Of a DNA stretch of 64,000 nt, positions 36,864 through 45,863 are shown piece by piece (position 1 is the stretch's first letter; every line of letters begins with the position of its first letter). The stretch spans positions 102,986 through 166,985 of the forward strand of contig NZ_NEJH01000011.1 of NCBI RefSeq assembly GCF_002113025.1. The letters run 5' to 3'. The DNA comes from Pseudomonas sp. B28(2017) (lineage in GTDB: Bacteria; Pseudomonadota; Gammaproteobacteria; Pseudomonadales; Pseudomonadaceae). The notes beneath the pieces are model-generated. The model saw only the letters and a list, made by a program, of their open reading frames with translations, did no database searches and had not been told where the DNA came from. The position numbers and the translations under genes were made by a program.

Positions 36864-38363
36864 ATGTCAGGTTCCCCAGTGTCTGCGCACGCCGCCGAGG
36901 CGAGCGGCGGGTTGGCCATCGAAGGCCACTCCATCGACTACATTCCGGAAAACGAACGCCACGCCAGACTTGGCAGCCAAGGGCCATTCTGGTTCCTGGG
37001 TAATTTCCACTTCTTCACCATCTCCATCGGCTTTGTCGGCCCGAGCCTCGGCTTGTCCGCCCTGTGGACCATGCTTGCCGGTGCCCTGGGCATTATGTTC
37101 GGTACTATTTTCATGGCGTTTCACGGCTCCCAGGGCCCGGAAATGGGTCTGCCGCAAATGATCCAGTCCCGTGCGCAGTTCGGTTATCGCGGGGTGATCC
37201 TGGCGTTGATGGCGACGATGTTTGTGTTCGTCGGTTTCAACGTGGTGAACATCTCGCTGATCATGAACGGCCTTGAACATGTGTTCGGCATTGACCCGAC
37301 CATCGTCGCCGTGGCCGTGGTGTTGATCGGCGCGCTGTTGTCGATCTACGGCCACGACCTGATGCACAAGGCCTTCAAGTGGGCCTTGCTGGCGACCTTG
37401 CCGCTGTACGCACTGGTGACCATCGCCCTGATGTTCGGTGCGGGTCAGGAAGGTGTCACGCCGGCGACTGATCTGGGCTTCAACTGGGTGGCCTTCGCCA
37501 CGTTGTTCGCCATCGGTGCCAGCTACAACATTTCCTATGCGCCCTACGTGTCCGACTATTCCCGTTACCTGCCGAAAAACACCAGCCGGGCAAAACTGAT
37601 CGCGGCGGTGTTCATCGGCGCCTCGTTGTCGGGCAGTTGGATGATCGGCCTCGGTGCCTGGCTGGCGCAGCAATTGAAAGCGGCGGATGCGCTGGTGGCG
37701 TTGAATCAGGTCGGTTCCTCGATGATGCCGGGGCTGGGCAATCTGCTGGTGATCGTCTCGGTGGCGGGCTTCCTGCCGATCATCGCGCTCAATACCTACA
37801 GCGCCATGCTGACGCTGCTGACCGGCGTCGACTCGATCAAAAAAATCACCCCGACACCCCGCGCTCGTGTGCTGTCGATCAGTGTGATCAGCGTCATTCT
37901 GTTGACCTGCGTGCTGTCGATCAAAGGTGACGGCATCGCTCTGCTGAACACCTTCCTGGTGTTGTTGCTGTACTTCCTCGTGCCGTGGACCGCCGTCAAC
38001 CTGGTGGACTACTTCTTCGTGCGCAAGGGCCGTTATGCGATTCCGCATTTCTTCACGCCAAAAGGCATCTACGGTGCCTGGCAATTTCGCGGCATCGTTT
38101 CGTACCTGATCGGCTTCGCCGCGATGGTGCCGTTCTTCTACATCTTTGACGCAGCGGCCAACAAGGAAGTGTTTGTCGGCCCGTTGGCGCGGATGCTGGA
38201 AGGCGTGGACATCGCCTGGCTGGTGGGTCTTGTGGTGTCGGGGCTGACCTACTACCTGCTCAGTCGCTCGATTGATCTGGCCGCCGAACGCCGGGTGATC
38301 GACGCGCTGAGCGAAAGCGACATCGTCGCCATGACCCATTTATCTGCGGAGACAGTGCGTTGA
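36864..38363 (+). CDS. NCS1-family permease (cytosine/purine/hydantoin type)
   Basis: A 499-residue inner-membrane transporter with about 12 predicted helices. The conserved NCS1 stretches are GPFWFLGNFHFFTISIGFVG near the start, HGSQGPEMGLPQMIQSRAQF, YVSDYSRYLP, and VPWTAVNLVDYFFVRKGRYA. NCS1 carriers import nucleobases, allantoin, hydantoins, thiamine and similar N-containing compounds. The nitrilase gene overlaps its end, so the substrate is probably an amide-like nitrogen source. It is closely similar to the second NCS1 protein at 55225-56799. Confidence 0.92.
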   Translation: MSGSPVSAHAAEASGGLAIEGHSIDYIPENERHARLGSQGPFWFLGNFHFFTISIGFVGPSLGLSALWTMLAGALGIMFGTIFMAFHGSQGPEMGLPQMIQSRAQFGYRGVILALMATMFVFVGFNVVNISLIMNGLEHVFGIDPTIVAVAVVLIGALLSIYGHDLMHKAFKWALLATLPLYALVTIALMFGAGQEGVTPATDLGFNWVAFATLFAIGASYNISYAPYVSDYSRYLPKNTSRAKLIAAVFIGASLSGSWMIGLGAWLAQQLKAADALVALNQVGSSMMPGLGNLLVIVSVAGFLPIIALNTYSAMLTLLTGVDSIKKITPTPRARVLSISVISVILLTCVLSIKGDGIALLNTFLVLLLYFLVPWTAVNLVDYFFVRKGRYAIPHFFTPKGIYGAWQFRGIVSYLIGFAAMVPFFYIFDAAANKEVFVGPLARMLEGVDIAWLVGLVVSGLTYYLLSRSIDLAAERRVIDALSESDIVAMTHLSAETVR

Positions 38364-39187
38364 ACAGCGCAAAAAATACCGTGGTCGCCTGCTGCCAACT
38401 GGCACCGAAAATAGGCGACCTGGCCTACAACCGCACGCTCACCGAACGCGCGATTCGCCAGGCAGCCTTTCAGGGCGCGCAAGTGGTCGTGCTGCCCGAA
38501 CTGGTGCAGAGCGGCTATCTGTTTGCCGACCGCGATGAAGCGCTCAGCCTGGCGGAAACCGTTGAGGGGCCGACCTTGCAGCTGTGGCAGGCCCTGGCCC
38601 GTGAGCTGAACCTGGTGATCGTCGGCGGATTCTGCGAGTGCCTGTCTGGTGACGAACTGGCCAACAGCGCGGCGATGATCGACGCCAATGGCCTGCGTGC
38701 GGTATACCGCAAGGCGCATTTATGGGACGCCGAGAAGGACATCTTCAGCGCTGGTGATGCGCCACCGCCCGTGGTCGAAACGCTGCATGGACGGCTCGGC
38801 ATGCTGATTTGCTATGACCTGGAATTCCCCGAATGGGTGCGTCTTCCGGCGCTGGCCGGGGCCGAGCTGCTGTGCGCGCCGGTCAATTGGCCCGACGGTC
38901 CGCGACCGCAAACCGAGCGCCCGGCCGAAGTGCTGCGGGTGCAGGCCAATGCCTCGGTCAACCGCATGTTCATCGCCGCCTGCGATCGCTATGGCCATGA
39001 ACGTGGAGTCGGCTGGGTCCAGGGCTCGGTCATCGTCGATGTCGACGGCTACCCGCTGGCCGGGCCGGCGGAGCAGGGCGGCGAGCAGATGTTGCTGGCC
39101 ACGCTGAACCTCGCCGAGGCACGCAACAAGCGCATCAGCGCCCGCAATGACCTGCATAAGGACCGGCGGCCGCAGTTGTACGGTTGA
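38360..39187 (+). CDS. carbon-nitrogen hydrolase (nitrilase superfamily amidase)
   Basis: A 275-residue amidase of the nitrilase superfamily with the catalytic triad E47 (VVLPELVQSGY), K118 (YRKAHLW) and C151 (MLICYDLEFPE). The second Glu in NASVNRMFIAACDRYG-type C-terminal context is also regular. It is likely to be an amidase or N-carbamoyl hydrolase rather than a true nitrilase. The start is a TTG that overlaps the permease TGA (TTGA) and has GGAGA upstream, so translation is coupled to the permease. The substrate is not known. Confidence 0.9.
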   Translation: MNSAKNTVVACCQLAPKIGDLAYNRTLTERAIRQAAFQGAQVVVLPELVQSGYLFADRDEALSLAETVEGPTLQLWQALARELNLVIVGGFCECLSGDELANSAAMIDANGLRAVYRKAHLWDAEKDIFSAGDAPPPVVETLHGRLGMLICYDLEFPEWVRLPALAGAELLCAPVNWPDGPRPQTERPAEVLRVQANASVNRMFIAACDRYGHERGVGWVQGSVIVDVDGYPLAGPAEQGGEQMLLATLNLAEARNKRISARNDLHKDRRPQLYG

Positions 39188-39285
39188 GCGGCTGTTTGTA
39201 ACTGTGGATGTCACGGCGCGCTGGACGCCATTCCCGGCGCTATGGCATCGTCCAGGCAACAGACCATGCCGTGAACGGGATCGCA

Positions 39286-40311
39286 ATGATGGAGGAGGGA
39301 AAGGAGGTCGACGACAACAGGTCGCTGGCCACGCTGAAGGCGTTCAATCATTGCGTGTTGCATTTGGGGCGGCTGGCGCGGGAAAGCGGGGCGTCGCGGT
39401 TCATCGCCGATGGTCTGCAGGCATTCGCTCAACTGGTGCCCTTCGCGTCTGCCTGGTGGGGCGAAATGTCTTCACCCGGTCCCAATGTACCTCCGCAAAG
39501 CTGGATGCATGGAAGCATCAATCTCCCCGAATCCTTTGTCGCCGAATGGCATCCGGTGGCGGCAAACGATCAGTTCTCCCACGCCACGCTCAATCGTCCC
39601 GGTGAGGTGGTGCGTGACAGTGGTTTCAACGACCCTTGCGAGGCGGTTAACGATTTCGCCCGGCGTCACGATCTCTATCACTTGATGAGCATCACCTTTG
39701 AGCTACCCGAAAGCGGCATGATGTTTTTCGTCTGTCTTTACCGTGGCCAGGATGAACAGGCGTTCGAGGGGAACGAGGCCGAGCTGTTTTCGGCGTTCTG
39801 CGATCACCTGTTCCAGCTGTGGCGGTTTCAGGTACAGGACATGATTCGCTTCGACAGCGAAAACGGCGCGAGTGACTTTGGCGTCGCGCGCATGGACGGC
39901 AGCCTGCTGTATGTCGGGGCCAGGCTGTGTGCCGCCATTCAACGTGAATTACCGGGCTGGAGCGGTTCGATGCTGCCGGGCGAGGTGATCGCACAACTGC
40001 CAAAGGCACCCTGCGTGATCCGCCTGGGCCGCTGCGCCCTGACCCTGAGCCCCAACGCCGAACACGTCATCCTGTCCCTTGAAGCACCCTCGGGCGGGGA
40101 CGGCCTGGCGCCACGGGAGCGCACGGCGGCGATGCTGTTTGCCGCCGGTCACTCCTACAAAGAGATCGCCAAAATCCTCGCCCTGAGCCCCGCGACCGTG
40201 CGCACCTATTTGCGTAACTGCTACTTGCAGCTCGGCGTGAAAAGCAAGGTGGAGCTGGGTTCTGTCCTCCGTTCGCCGGGTGCGCTGGCGGAGTCCGCGC
40301 GCCGGGACTGA
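39286..40311 (+). CDS. LuxR-type HTH transcriptional regulator
   Basis: A 341-residue protein whose C-terminus is a LuxR/GerE HTH: LAPRERTAAMLFAAGHSYKE, then IAKILALSPATVRTYLRNCY at about residues 270-320. The N-terminal 250 residues show no receiver, autoinducer or ATPase motif I can name. A Trp-rich WWGEMSS..SWMHGS segment hints at a GAF/PAS-like sensor. It lies between the amidase and two exported amidohydrolases and may control the latter. The ATG start has only a weak GGGA site. Confidence 0.85.
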   Translation: MMEEGKEVDDNRSLATLKAFNHCVLHLGRLARESGASRFIADGLQAFAQLVPFASAWWGEMSSPGPNVPPQSWMHGSINLPESFVAEWHPVAANDQFSHATLNRPGEVVRDSGFNDPCEAVNDFARRHDLYHLMSITFELPESGMMFFVCLYRGQDEQAFEGNEAELFSAFCDHLFQLWRFQVQDMIRFDSENGASDFGVARMDGSLLYVGARLCAAIQRELPGWSGSMLPGEVIAQLPKAPCVIRLGRCALTLSPNAEHVILSLEAPSGGDGLAPRERTAAMLFAAGHSYKEIAKILALSPATVRTYLRNCYLQLGVKSKVELGSVLRSPGALAESARRD

Positions 40312-40459
40312 TCCCGGCAGTTTCAATTATTTGCCTGACCCCTCCTCATTTGCAGAGGTCCATTCGCGTGCTGCGCCCTATAGGGTAGGCCCTGTCTATA
40401 CAAGGGCTTGTGCAGTCGCTTCGGGCCGCTTCAAAACAATAAGAACAGGGGTGAGGCAT

Positions 40460-42310
40460 TTGAGACTTTCCAGGTTGTTTATCGCTGTTGCGTCGACAAC
40501 GGCATTTTCCAGCATGGCGTTGGCGGCGACACCCGCCGACACGGTCATGCGCAATGGCTACGTTTACACTGTCGATGGCCAGAATTCAGTGCAACAGGCC
40601 ATCGCCATTGCGGGTGGCAAGATCGTCTATGTCGGCAGCGATGCCGGGGTCGATGGCTACATCGGCAAGCAAACACAATTGATCGACCTGGCCGGACGCA
40701 TGCTGATGCCGGGCTTCGTCGATGCGCACATGCATCCGGGGGATGGCGGTCGCGCCATGACCTTGTGTGACCTGAAATACCAGACCATGACCCGCGCGCA
40801 GTTTCAGGCGAGCATTCAGGCCTGCCTCGATGCCGACAAGGACAAGGGCCCGGACGTCTGGCTGGAGGTCGGCAGCTGGGACCGCATGGGCATGACCGGG
40901 CTCGACGGCGATGCCGACAAATCGACCCTGGACGCGCTCAAGACCCGGCGCCCGATTCAGGTGCGCTCCACCGACTTCCACACCGTGCTGACCAACTCTC
41001 GCGGTCTGGAACTGGCCGGGATCAGCAAGAACACCGCCGATCCCGAAGACGGTAAATACCGACGTGACAGCGCTGGCAACCCGAACGGTATCTGCGAAGA
41101 CGGCGCCGCCGAATCGATGGCCGCCGCAGTGCCACCCGCAACCGACGCGGAAAAACTCAATCAGGTTCGAGCGGCCCTCGATGCCATGCGCCAGCAAGGC
41201 ATCACCAGTTTCTTCGATGCACTGTCGGGGCCGGAAAACGGCAAAGCCTTCACCCGCCTGCAACAGTCCGGCGAGCTGACCGCCCGGGCCTTGTTGGCAA
41301 TCAAGCTGGACCCGGCCGCCGCTGCCGCCGACCCGGTGAAGACCATCGCCGAGGCCAGGGCCATGGCCAACACCTATGACCAGGGCGAAGTGAAGGTCGT
41401 GCCGGGTGTGAACATGCGCCACGTCAAACTGTTCATGGACGGCATCATCAATGCCCCGGCGGACACTGGCGCCATGTTGACGCCGTATCTGCACAACAGC
41501 GGCACCGATCAGGCGCCGAAGTGGACGCCGGGCAAAAACCTGGGTGAACTGTACTTCCCGCCGCAGGTGCTCAATCCGCTGTTGCTGCAAGCGGTCAAGG
41601 CCGGTTTCGATCCGCACCTGCACGCTACCGGCGAGCGCGCAGTACGGGACGCGCTGGACAGCGTCGCCTACGTGCGTCAGCAACTGCCCGGTCAAGACTT
41701 CCGCCCGGCCATCGCTCACGCCGAGTCAGTCGATCCTGCCGACTATTCGCGTTTCAAGGCACTGGACGTCACGGCCACCATGTCGTTCCAGTGGGCGCAG
41801 CAGGCACCGTCCACGGTCGACGGCACCAGCGATCACCTCGGCGCCGAGCGATTCGAGCGCATGGAGCCCTCGGGCAGCATCGCCCATGCCGGCGGCCGGG
41901 TGGCGTTTGGCAGCGATTGGCCGGTCGATCCCCTCGATGAGTTCCTGGCGCTGAAAGTCGGTGTCACCCGTTCCGGCGACCCCAGCAATCCACACAGCTA
42001 TGGGCCGAAGTATGCCGGGCGACTCAATGCCGATCCGACGCTGTCGCGAGCCGAAGTGCTGCGCAGCATCACCCTCAATGCCGCCGAACAGCTGAAGCTG
42101 GACGCGGTGCTGGGTTCGGTCGAAGTCGGCAAGTTCGCTGACCTGATCGTGCTCGACAAGAACTTCATGCAGGTGCCCGAGGAGGAGCTGGGGCGTAACG
42201 ACGTGCTGCTGACGCTGGTCGGCGGCAAGGTCGTGTGGGCCAAGGCGCCGTTCCTGGGGCTTGCGCCACAGGTGGTTTCCCAAGTCGTCAGCTCCCGATC
42301 CGTCCAATAA
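40460..42310 (+). CDS. exported amidohydrolase, YtcJ family (copy 1)
   Basis: A 616-residue metal-dependent amidohydrolase of the Amidohydro_3/YtcJ group with a signal peptide (MRLSRLFIAVAS..ALAA), so it acts in the periplasm. Metal motifs are VDAHMHPGD (HxH), HLHATGERAV and the terminal SDWPVDPLDEFLAL with its Asp. GSVEVGKFADLIVLDKNF is the usual C-terminal beta-strand signature. Related enzymes remove formyl groups from N-substituted formamides; the substrate here is unknown. The start is a TTG 8 bases after AGGGG; a GTG three codons earlier is possible. Confidence 0.88.
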   Translation: MRLSRLFIAVASTTAFSSMALAATPADTVMRNGYVYTVDGQNSVQQAIAIAGGKIVYVGSDAGVDGYIGKQTQLIDLAGRMLMPGFVDAHMHPGDGGRAMTLCDLKYQTMTRAQFQASIQACLDADKDKGPDVWLEVGSWDRMGMTGLDGDADKSTLDALKTRRPIQVRSTDFHTVLTNSRGLELAGISKNTADPEDGKYRRDSAGNPNGICEDGAAESMAAAVPPATDAEKLNQVRAALDAMRQQGITSFFDALSGPENGKAFTRLQQSGELTARALLAIKLDPAAAAADPVKTIAEARAMANTYDQGEVKVVPGVNMRHVKLFMDGIINAPADTGAMLTPYLHNSGTDQAPKWTPGKNLGELYFPPQVLNPLLLQAVKAGFDPHLHATGERAVRDALDSVAYVRQQLPGQDFRPAIAHAESVDPADYSRFKALDVTATMSFQWAQQAPSTVDGTSDHLGAERFERMEPSGSIAHAGGRVAFGSDWPVDPLDEFLALKVGVTRSGDPSNPHSYGPKYAGRLNADPTLSRAEVLRSITLNAAEQLKLDAVLGSVEVGKFADLIVLDKNFMQVPEEELGRNDVLLTLVGGKVVWAKAPFLGLAPQVVSQVVSSRSVQ

Positions 42311-42328
42311 AAATCAGAGGGCGTTCCG

Positions 42329-44068
42329 ATGCGATTCATTCCAAACCTGTTGGCCGCCGCGCTGGCCTTGTCCTCGGTACAGGCAATGGCCGCCGCCGAC
42401 CTGGTGTTGTTCAATGGCAAGGTTTTTACCGCCGAACCCGGCCAGGCGCTGGTGCAAGCGGTGGCGGTGCAGGACGGCAAGATCCTCAAGGTCGGCAGCG
42501 ATGCCGAAATCAATGCCCTGGCCGATGCCGGGACCCAACGTATCGACCTGGCGGGCAAGGTGCTGATGCCAGGCATGATCGACACCCACAGCCACCCGGT
42601 GGTGGGAGCGTTCGACAGCATGAGGGCCAACCTGCTGGACGAGGTCAAACCCTTGCCGGAACTGGAGCAATGGTTGATCGAAGAAGACAAGGCCGGGCGT
42701 GCCCGCTCCGGCGATGTGATCAGCGTGGCCGGGGTCAGTTCGGCCTACTGGGAGAAAAGCCGTGAACTGGGCAAGGTGTTCAACCGGGGGCGCTGGGCCG
42801 ATCAGCCGATTGTCTTCAGCGGCATCGACGGGCACACCGGTTGGGCCAACAACGCGATGCTCAAACGTCTGAACATCGATGCGGCACTGGTCAAGAGCCT
42901 GCCGGAAAAACAGCGCGGTTACATCGGGCATGAACAGGACTTCACGCCCAACGGCTACTTTGCCGAATCCCGCTGGGACGTGGTGCGTAACGCAATTCCT
43001 GCGCCCGACCCGCAGACCATGCTCAAGGCCGCGAAAGAGGCGGTGCGGGTCAACAATCAATATGGCGTCACCGCCTGGATGGACGCGGCGGCGAACGGCG
43101 GCAGTGAAGATTCGCTGTTTGACTTCAAAGCCACCACGGAAAGTGTCGGTGTACTGCCGCTGTACAAGGCGCTGGCGCAGAACGGCGAACTCAGCGCTCA
43201 CGTCGCCGCATTGATGGTCACCAACCCGAAGAGCAAACCTGCCGACCTGGAAGTGATCGCCACGGTGATGAAGCAGTTCGAGGGCGTGCCCAACCTGACG
43301 TTCCCCGGCATCAAGGTATTTGTCGACGGCATTCTCGAATTCCCGGGGCAAACCGCTGCGGTCATCGTGCCGTACAAGAACAGCCACAAGGACGGTCAAC
43401 TGCTGACCGACCCGGCGCACTTCGGCGAGCTGGTGGTGGCGGCGGAAAAACACGGCTGGATTGTGCACATGCATGCCGTCGGCGACCGTGCCGTGCGTGA
43501 GTCGCTCAACGGCGTGGCTTATGCGCGCAAACTCAGCCCGACGCCGGTGCCCCACAGCATCGCCCACCTGCAACTGGTCAATCCCAAGGAGTTTCCACGC
43601 TTCAAGCAGTTGGGCGTTATTGCCTCCATGCAGCTGCTGTGGGCTACCGGCGAGTCTTACACCGTCGAACTGGTCAAACCCTACATCAGCGCCTTTGCCT
43701 ACGGTTACCAGTATCCGGCGCGGTCCCTGCATAACGCTGGCGCGACGATTGCCGGTGGCAGCGACTGGCCGGTGTCCAGCCCGAATCCGTTCAACGCCAT
43801 CGCCCAGGCCAGCACACGCAAGGGGCCATTGGGCGTACTCAATGCCAAGGAGAGCATCGACCGCCAGACCATGTTCTACGCCTACACCCTCAATGCCGCC
43901 AAAACCCTGCGCCTGGAGAAACAGATCGGTTCGTTGGCGCCGGGCAAGCAGGCTGACCTGATCATCCTCGACCGCGATGTGTTCAAGGTCAGCGATGACG
44001 AGCTGTTCGAAACCAAAGTCCTGAAAACTTTCTTCGCCGGCAAGCAGGTCTACGCCCCCGCGTCCTGA
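42329..44068 (+). CDS. exported amidohydrolase, YtcJ family (copy 2)
   Basis: A 579-residue paralogue of the gene just upstream (19-base gap), with its own signal peptide (MRFIPNLLAAALALSSVQAMA). Motifs are MIDTHSHPV (HxH), HMHAVGDRAVRESLNGVAYA, SDWPVSSPNPFNAI and GSLAPGKQADLIILDRDV. The two copies differ widely in the middle, so they probably act on different or successive substrates. The porin gene downstream may supply the substrate. Confidence 0.88.
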   Translation: MRFIPNLLAAALALSSVQAMAAADLVLFNGKVFTAEPGQALVQAVAVQDGKILKVGSDAEINALADAGTQRIDLAGKVLMPGMIDTHSHPVVGAFDSMRANLLDEVKPLPELEQWLIEEDKAGRARSGDVISVAGVSSAYWEKSRELGKVFNRGRWADQPIVFSGIDGHTGWANNAMLKRLNIDAALVKSLPEKQRGYIGHEQDFTPNGYFAESRWDVVRNAIPAPDPQTMLKAAKEAVRVNNQYGVTAWMDAAANGGSEDSLFDFKATTESVGVLPLYKALAQNGELSAHVAALMVTNPKSKPADLEVIATVMKQFEGVPNLTFPGIKVFVDGILEFPGQTAAVIVPYKNSHKDGQLLTDPAHFGELVVAAEKHGWIVHMHAVGDRAVRESLNGVAYARKLSPTPVPHSIAHLQLVNPKEFPRFKQLGVIASMQLLWATGESYTVELVKPYISAFAYGYQYPARSLHNAGATIAGGSDWPVSSPNPFNAIAQASTRKGPLGVLNAKESIDRQTMFYAYTLNAAKTLRLEKQIGSLAPGKQADLIILDRDVFKVSDDELFETKVLKTFFAGKQVYAPAS

Positions 44069-44177
44069 CCTGCGTACACCCGGTACACGCAAAAAACCAG
44101 CCAGCCCCTCGTAGCACGAGGGGTGTGGCATCGCCATGCCTGAAATTCCCCGTACGCCATAACAACAAGAGAACTGT

Positions 44178-44918
44178 ATGAACGCACTTTCAGCATTGAC
44201 CGTCGCTGCGCTGGCCTTGGTTCCTTTGACCAGCCAGGCCCTGGCCCTCAACGATGATTTCAGCCTGGACATGACCCTGGGCGTCGTCAGCGACTACCGT
44301 ACCCGCGGCATCTCGCAAACCCAGGGCGATCCGGCCGTGCAGGGTGGCGCGACACTGATGCACGGCAGCGGCCTGTACATCGGTGCCTGGACCTCCAACG
44401 TGGATTTCGGCGGTGGCTTCGATACTCGCCAGGAGCTTGAGTACTACGCCGGTTACTACTGGCAGGCCACGGACGCGATCAGCCTCGATCTGGGCTACAT
44501 CAAGTACGACTATCCGAAGAATTCCGAATTCAACCTGAGCGAGATCTACGCCATTCTCGATGTCTATGGCGTGAAGCTCGGCGCCTATTACTCGAACGAT
44601 ACACCGAACGTTTTCGGTGAAGACCAGGACACGCTCTACACCTATGTCGGTTACAAGTTCATACTGCCGGCCGATGTCGGCCTGGAGTTGCGGGTGGGGC
44701 GTAACGACGTGAAGGACCCGGCTTTCTGGTCGGCCAATGGCGAAAATCGCGAGGCATATTACGAGTGGGAAGCCAAGTTGACCCGCGACTTCGTCGGCGT
44801 GACCTGGGGCCTGAGCTATGTCGACACCGACCTGACGAAAAGCGAATGCAGTGGTTGGTATGGCTATGACGACCTGTGCTCGGCCACGGTCGTGGCGAGC
44901 GCCACCAAGACCTTTTAA
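44178..44918 (+). CDS. TorF-family putative porin
   Basis: A 246-residue outer-membrane beta-barrel with a signal peptide (MNALSALTVAALALVPLTSQALA). The pattern of alternating aromatic strands (GVVSDYRTRGISQTQGDPAV, LYIGAWTSNVDFGGGFDTRQ, YYAGYYWQ, WGLSYVDTDL) and the C-terminal Phe (SATKTF) match the Gcw_chp/TorF group. It is the last gene of the amidohydrolase series. A stem-loop CCCCTCGT/ACGAGGGG at 44105-44123 lies in the gap before it. Confidence 0.88.
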   Translation: MNALSALTVAALALVPLTSQALALNDDFSLDMTLGVVSDYRTRGISQTQGDPAVQGGATLMHGSGLYIGAWTSNVDFGGGFDTRQELEYYAGYYWQATDAISLDLGYIKYDYPKNSEFNLSEIYAILDVYGVKLGAYYSNDTPNVFGEDQDTLYTYVGYKFILPADVGLELRVGRNDVKDPAFWSANGENREAYYEWEAKLTRDFVGVTWGLSYVDTDLTKSECSGWYGYDDLCSATVVASATKTF

Positions 44919-44939
44919 GTTCTATCCCTGACAACAAAA

Positions 44940-45140
44940 ACAGTTCCTCAAAGGAAACACGGTATGACTCACCCACATAGGTAACAAAACAGTTCAAGCA
45001 CATGGGTAACAGTTTTTAATTGACACTGGTCGATTCCGAGGATTTGACCATGCCGGGCGTGATCTATTACGCGCTGGCCAAACCGTCGATGAGTGCGGTG
45101 GCGGTAGAGCGGGGTTGATACCTGAAGTACCTAGGGAAGC
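44940..45140. other. possible insertion-sequence end remnant
   Basis: CACATAGGTAACA (44974-44986) and CACATGGGTAACA (44999-45011) repeat with a 25-bp period, similar to multi-repeat ends of some Pseudomonas insertion sequences. A short frame at 45050-45118 (MPGVIYYALAKPSMSAVAVE, then a stop) looks like a broken coding remnant. No transposase gene is present. The regular spacing and the foreign look compared with both neighbours are the only support. Confidence 0.35.
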
Positions 45141-45146
45141 ATTTGA

Positions 45147-45863
45147 TTAACGCTTCGGCAGGTTCCAGCGCTGGCGCAACTGTTCGTACTGCGCTTCGGG
45201 CAGTTGCACCAGCACCGGGGATTTGCCCGGGTCCAGCCAGTTCAACAACCGCGCGATATCCGCCGGGGCCATGGCGGTGCAGCCGCGAGTCGGCGCCGTG
45301 GGGCCGCGCCAGATGTGGAAAAAAATGCACGATCCGGCGGCGGGAGTGGCCAAGGTGTTGTGCCGGATGAAAATGCCCTGGCGGTACAAGTCATCACTGC
45401 GGCGCATGCGCTCGGAACTGCTCCAGTCTCTTGCAACGGCCGAGCTGTCGACCAATTCGTTGTAACGAGCCGATTGGCCGTCGTCCACGCATTCGATGGT
45501 CGCTGTCAGCGGCAGGTAGGGCAGGCGGGTATTGGCCGAAGGTTCGTAGCCAAACGCCGTGCCCAGGCTGAATACTCCAGCCGGGGCCTTGCCGTCGCCT
45601 TCCTGTTTGACCGGCCCTTCAGGTCGCCCGGGGTTGAGTTGGCCCTTGCCCCAGCCCATGCCGTTCTTGCCGAGCACCACCGCAAAGGGGGCTTCGAACT
45701 TTTCAAACGACTTGCCGTGCCGCTCATAGCGCTGGGCAGTGGCCTGGATGTCATCCCAGTCTTTGCTGGTGACCACGATCAGTTGATCGCTGTCGTCGAG
45801 CCCCTGAGCCAGGGCGATCAGTGGAAACAACAGCAGCAACAGGGTCTTGATCAGCTTGTTCAT
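45147..45863 (-). CDS. exported L,D-transpeptidase-family protein
   Basis: A 238-residue protein with a signal peptide (MNKLIKTLLLLLFPLIALAQ) and a YkuD-like catalytic end: FFHIWRGPTAPTRGCTAMAP, with the catalytic Cys in RGCTAM after a His. EGDGKAPAGVFSLGTAFGY is the typical upstream motif. Such enzymes cross-link or trim peptidoglycan peptides in the periplasm. Its ATG overlaps the dipeptidase stop, so the pair is translated together. Confidence 0.85.
   Translation of the reverse strand: MNKLIKTLLLLLFPLIALAQGLDDSDQLIVVTSKDWDDIQATAQRYERHGKSFEKFEAPFAVVLGKNGMGWGKGQLNPGRPEGPVKQEGDGKAPAGVFSLGTAFGYEPSANTRLPYLPLTATIECVDDGQSARYNELVDSSAVARDWSSSERMRRSDDLYRQGIFIRHNTLATPAAGSCIFFHIWRGPTAPTRGCTAMAPADIARLLNWLDPGKSPVLVQLPEAQYEQLRQRWNLPKR

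Noticed and set aside
44105..44123. Terminator before the TorF porin
   Set aside because: The 8-bp stem has no T-run, so it is mentioned only as a stem-loop in the porin entry.
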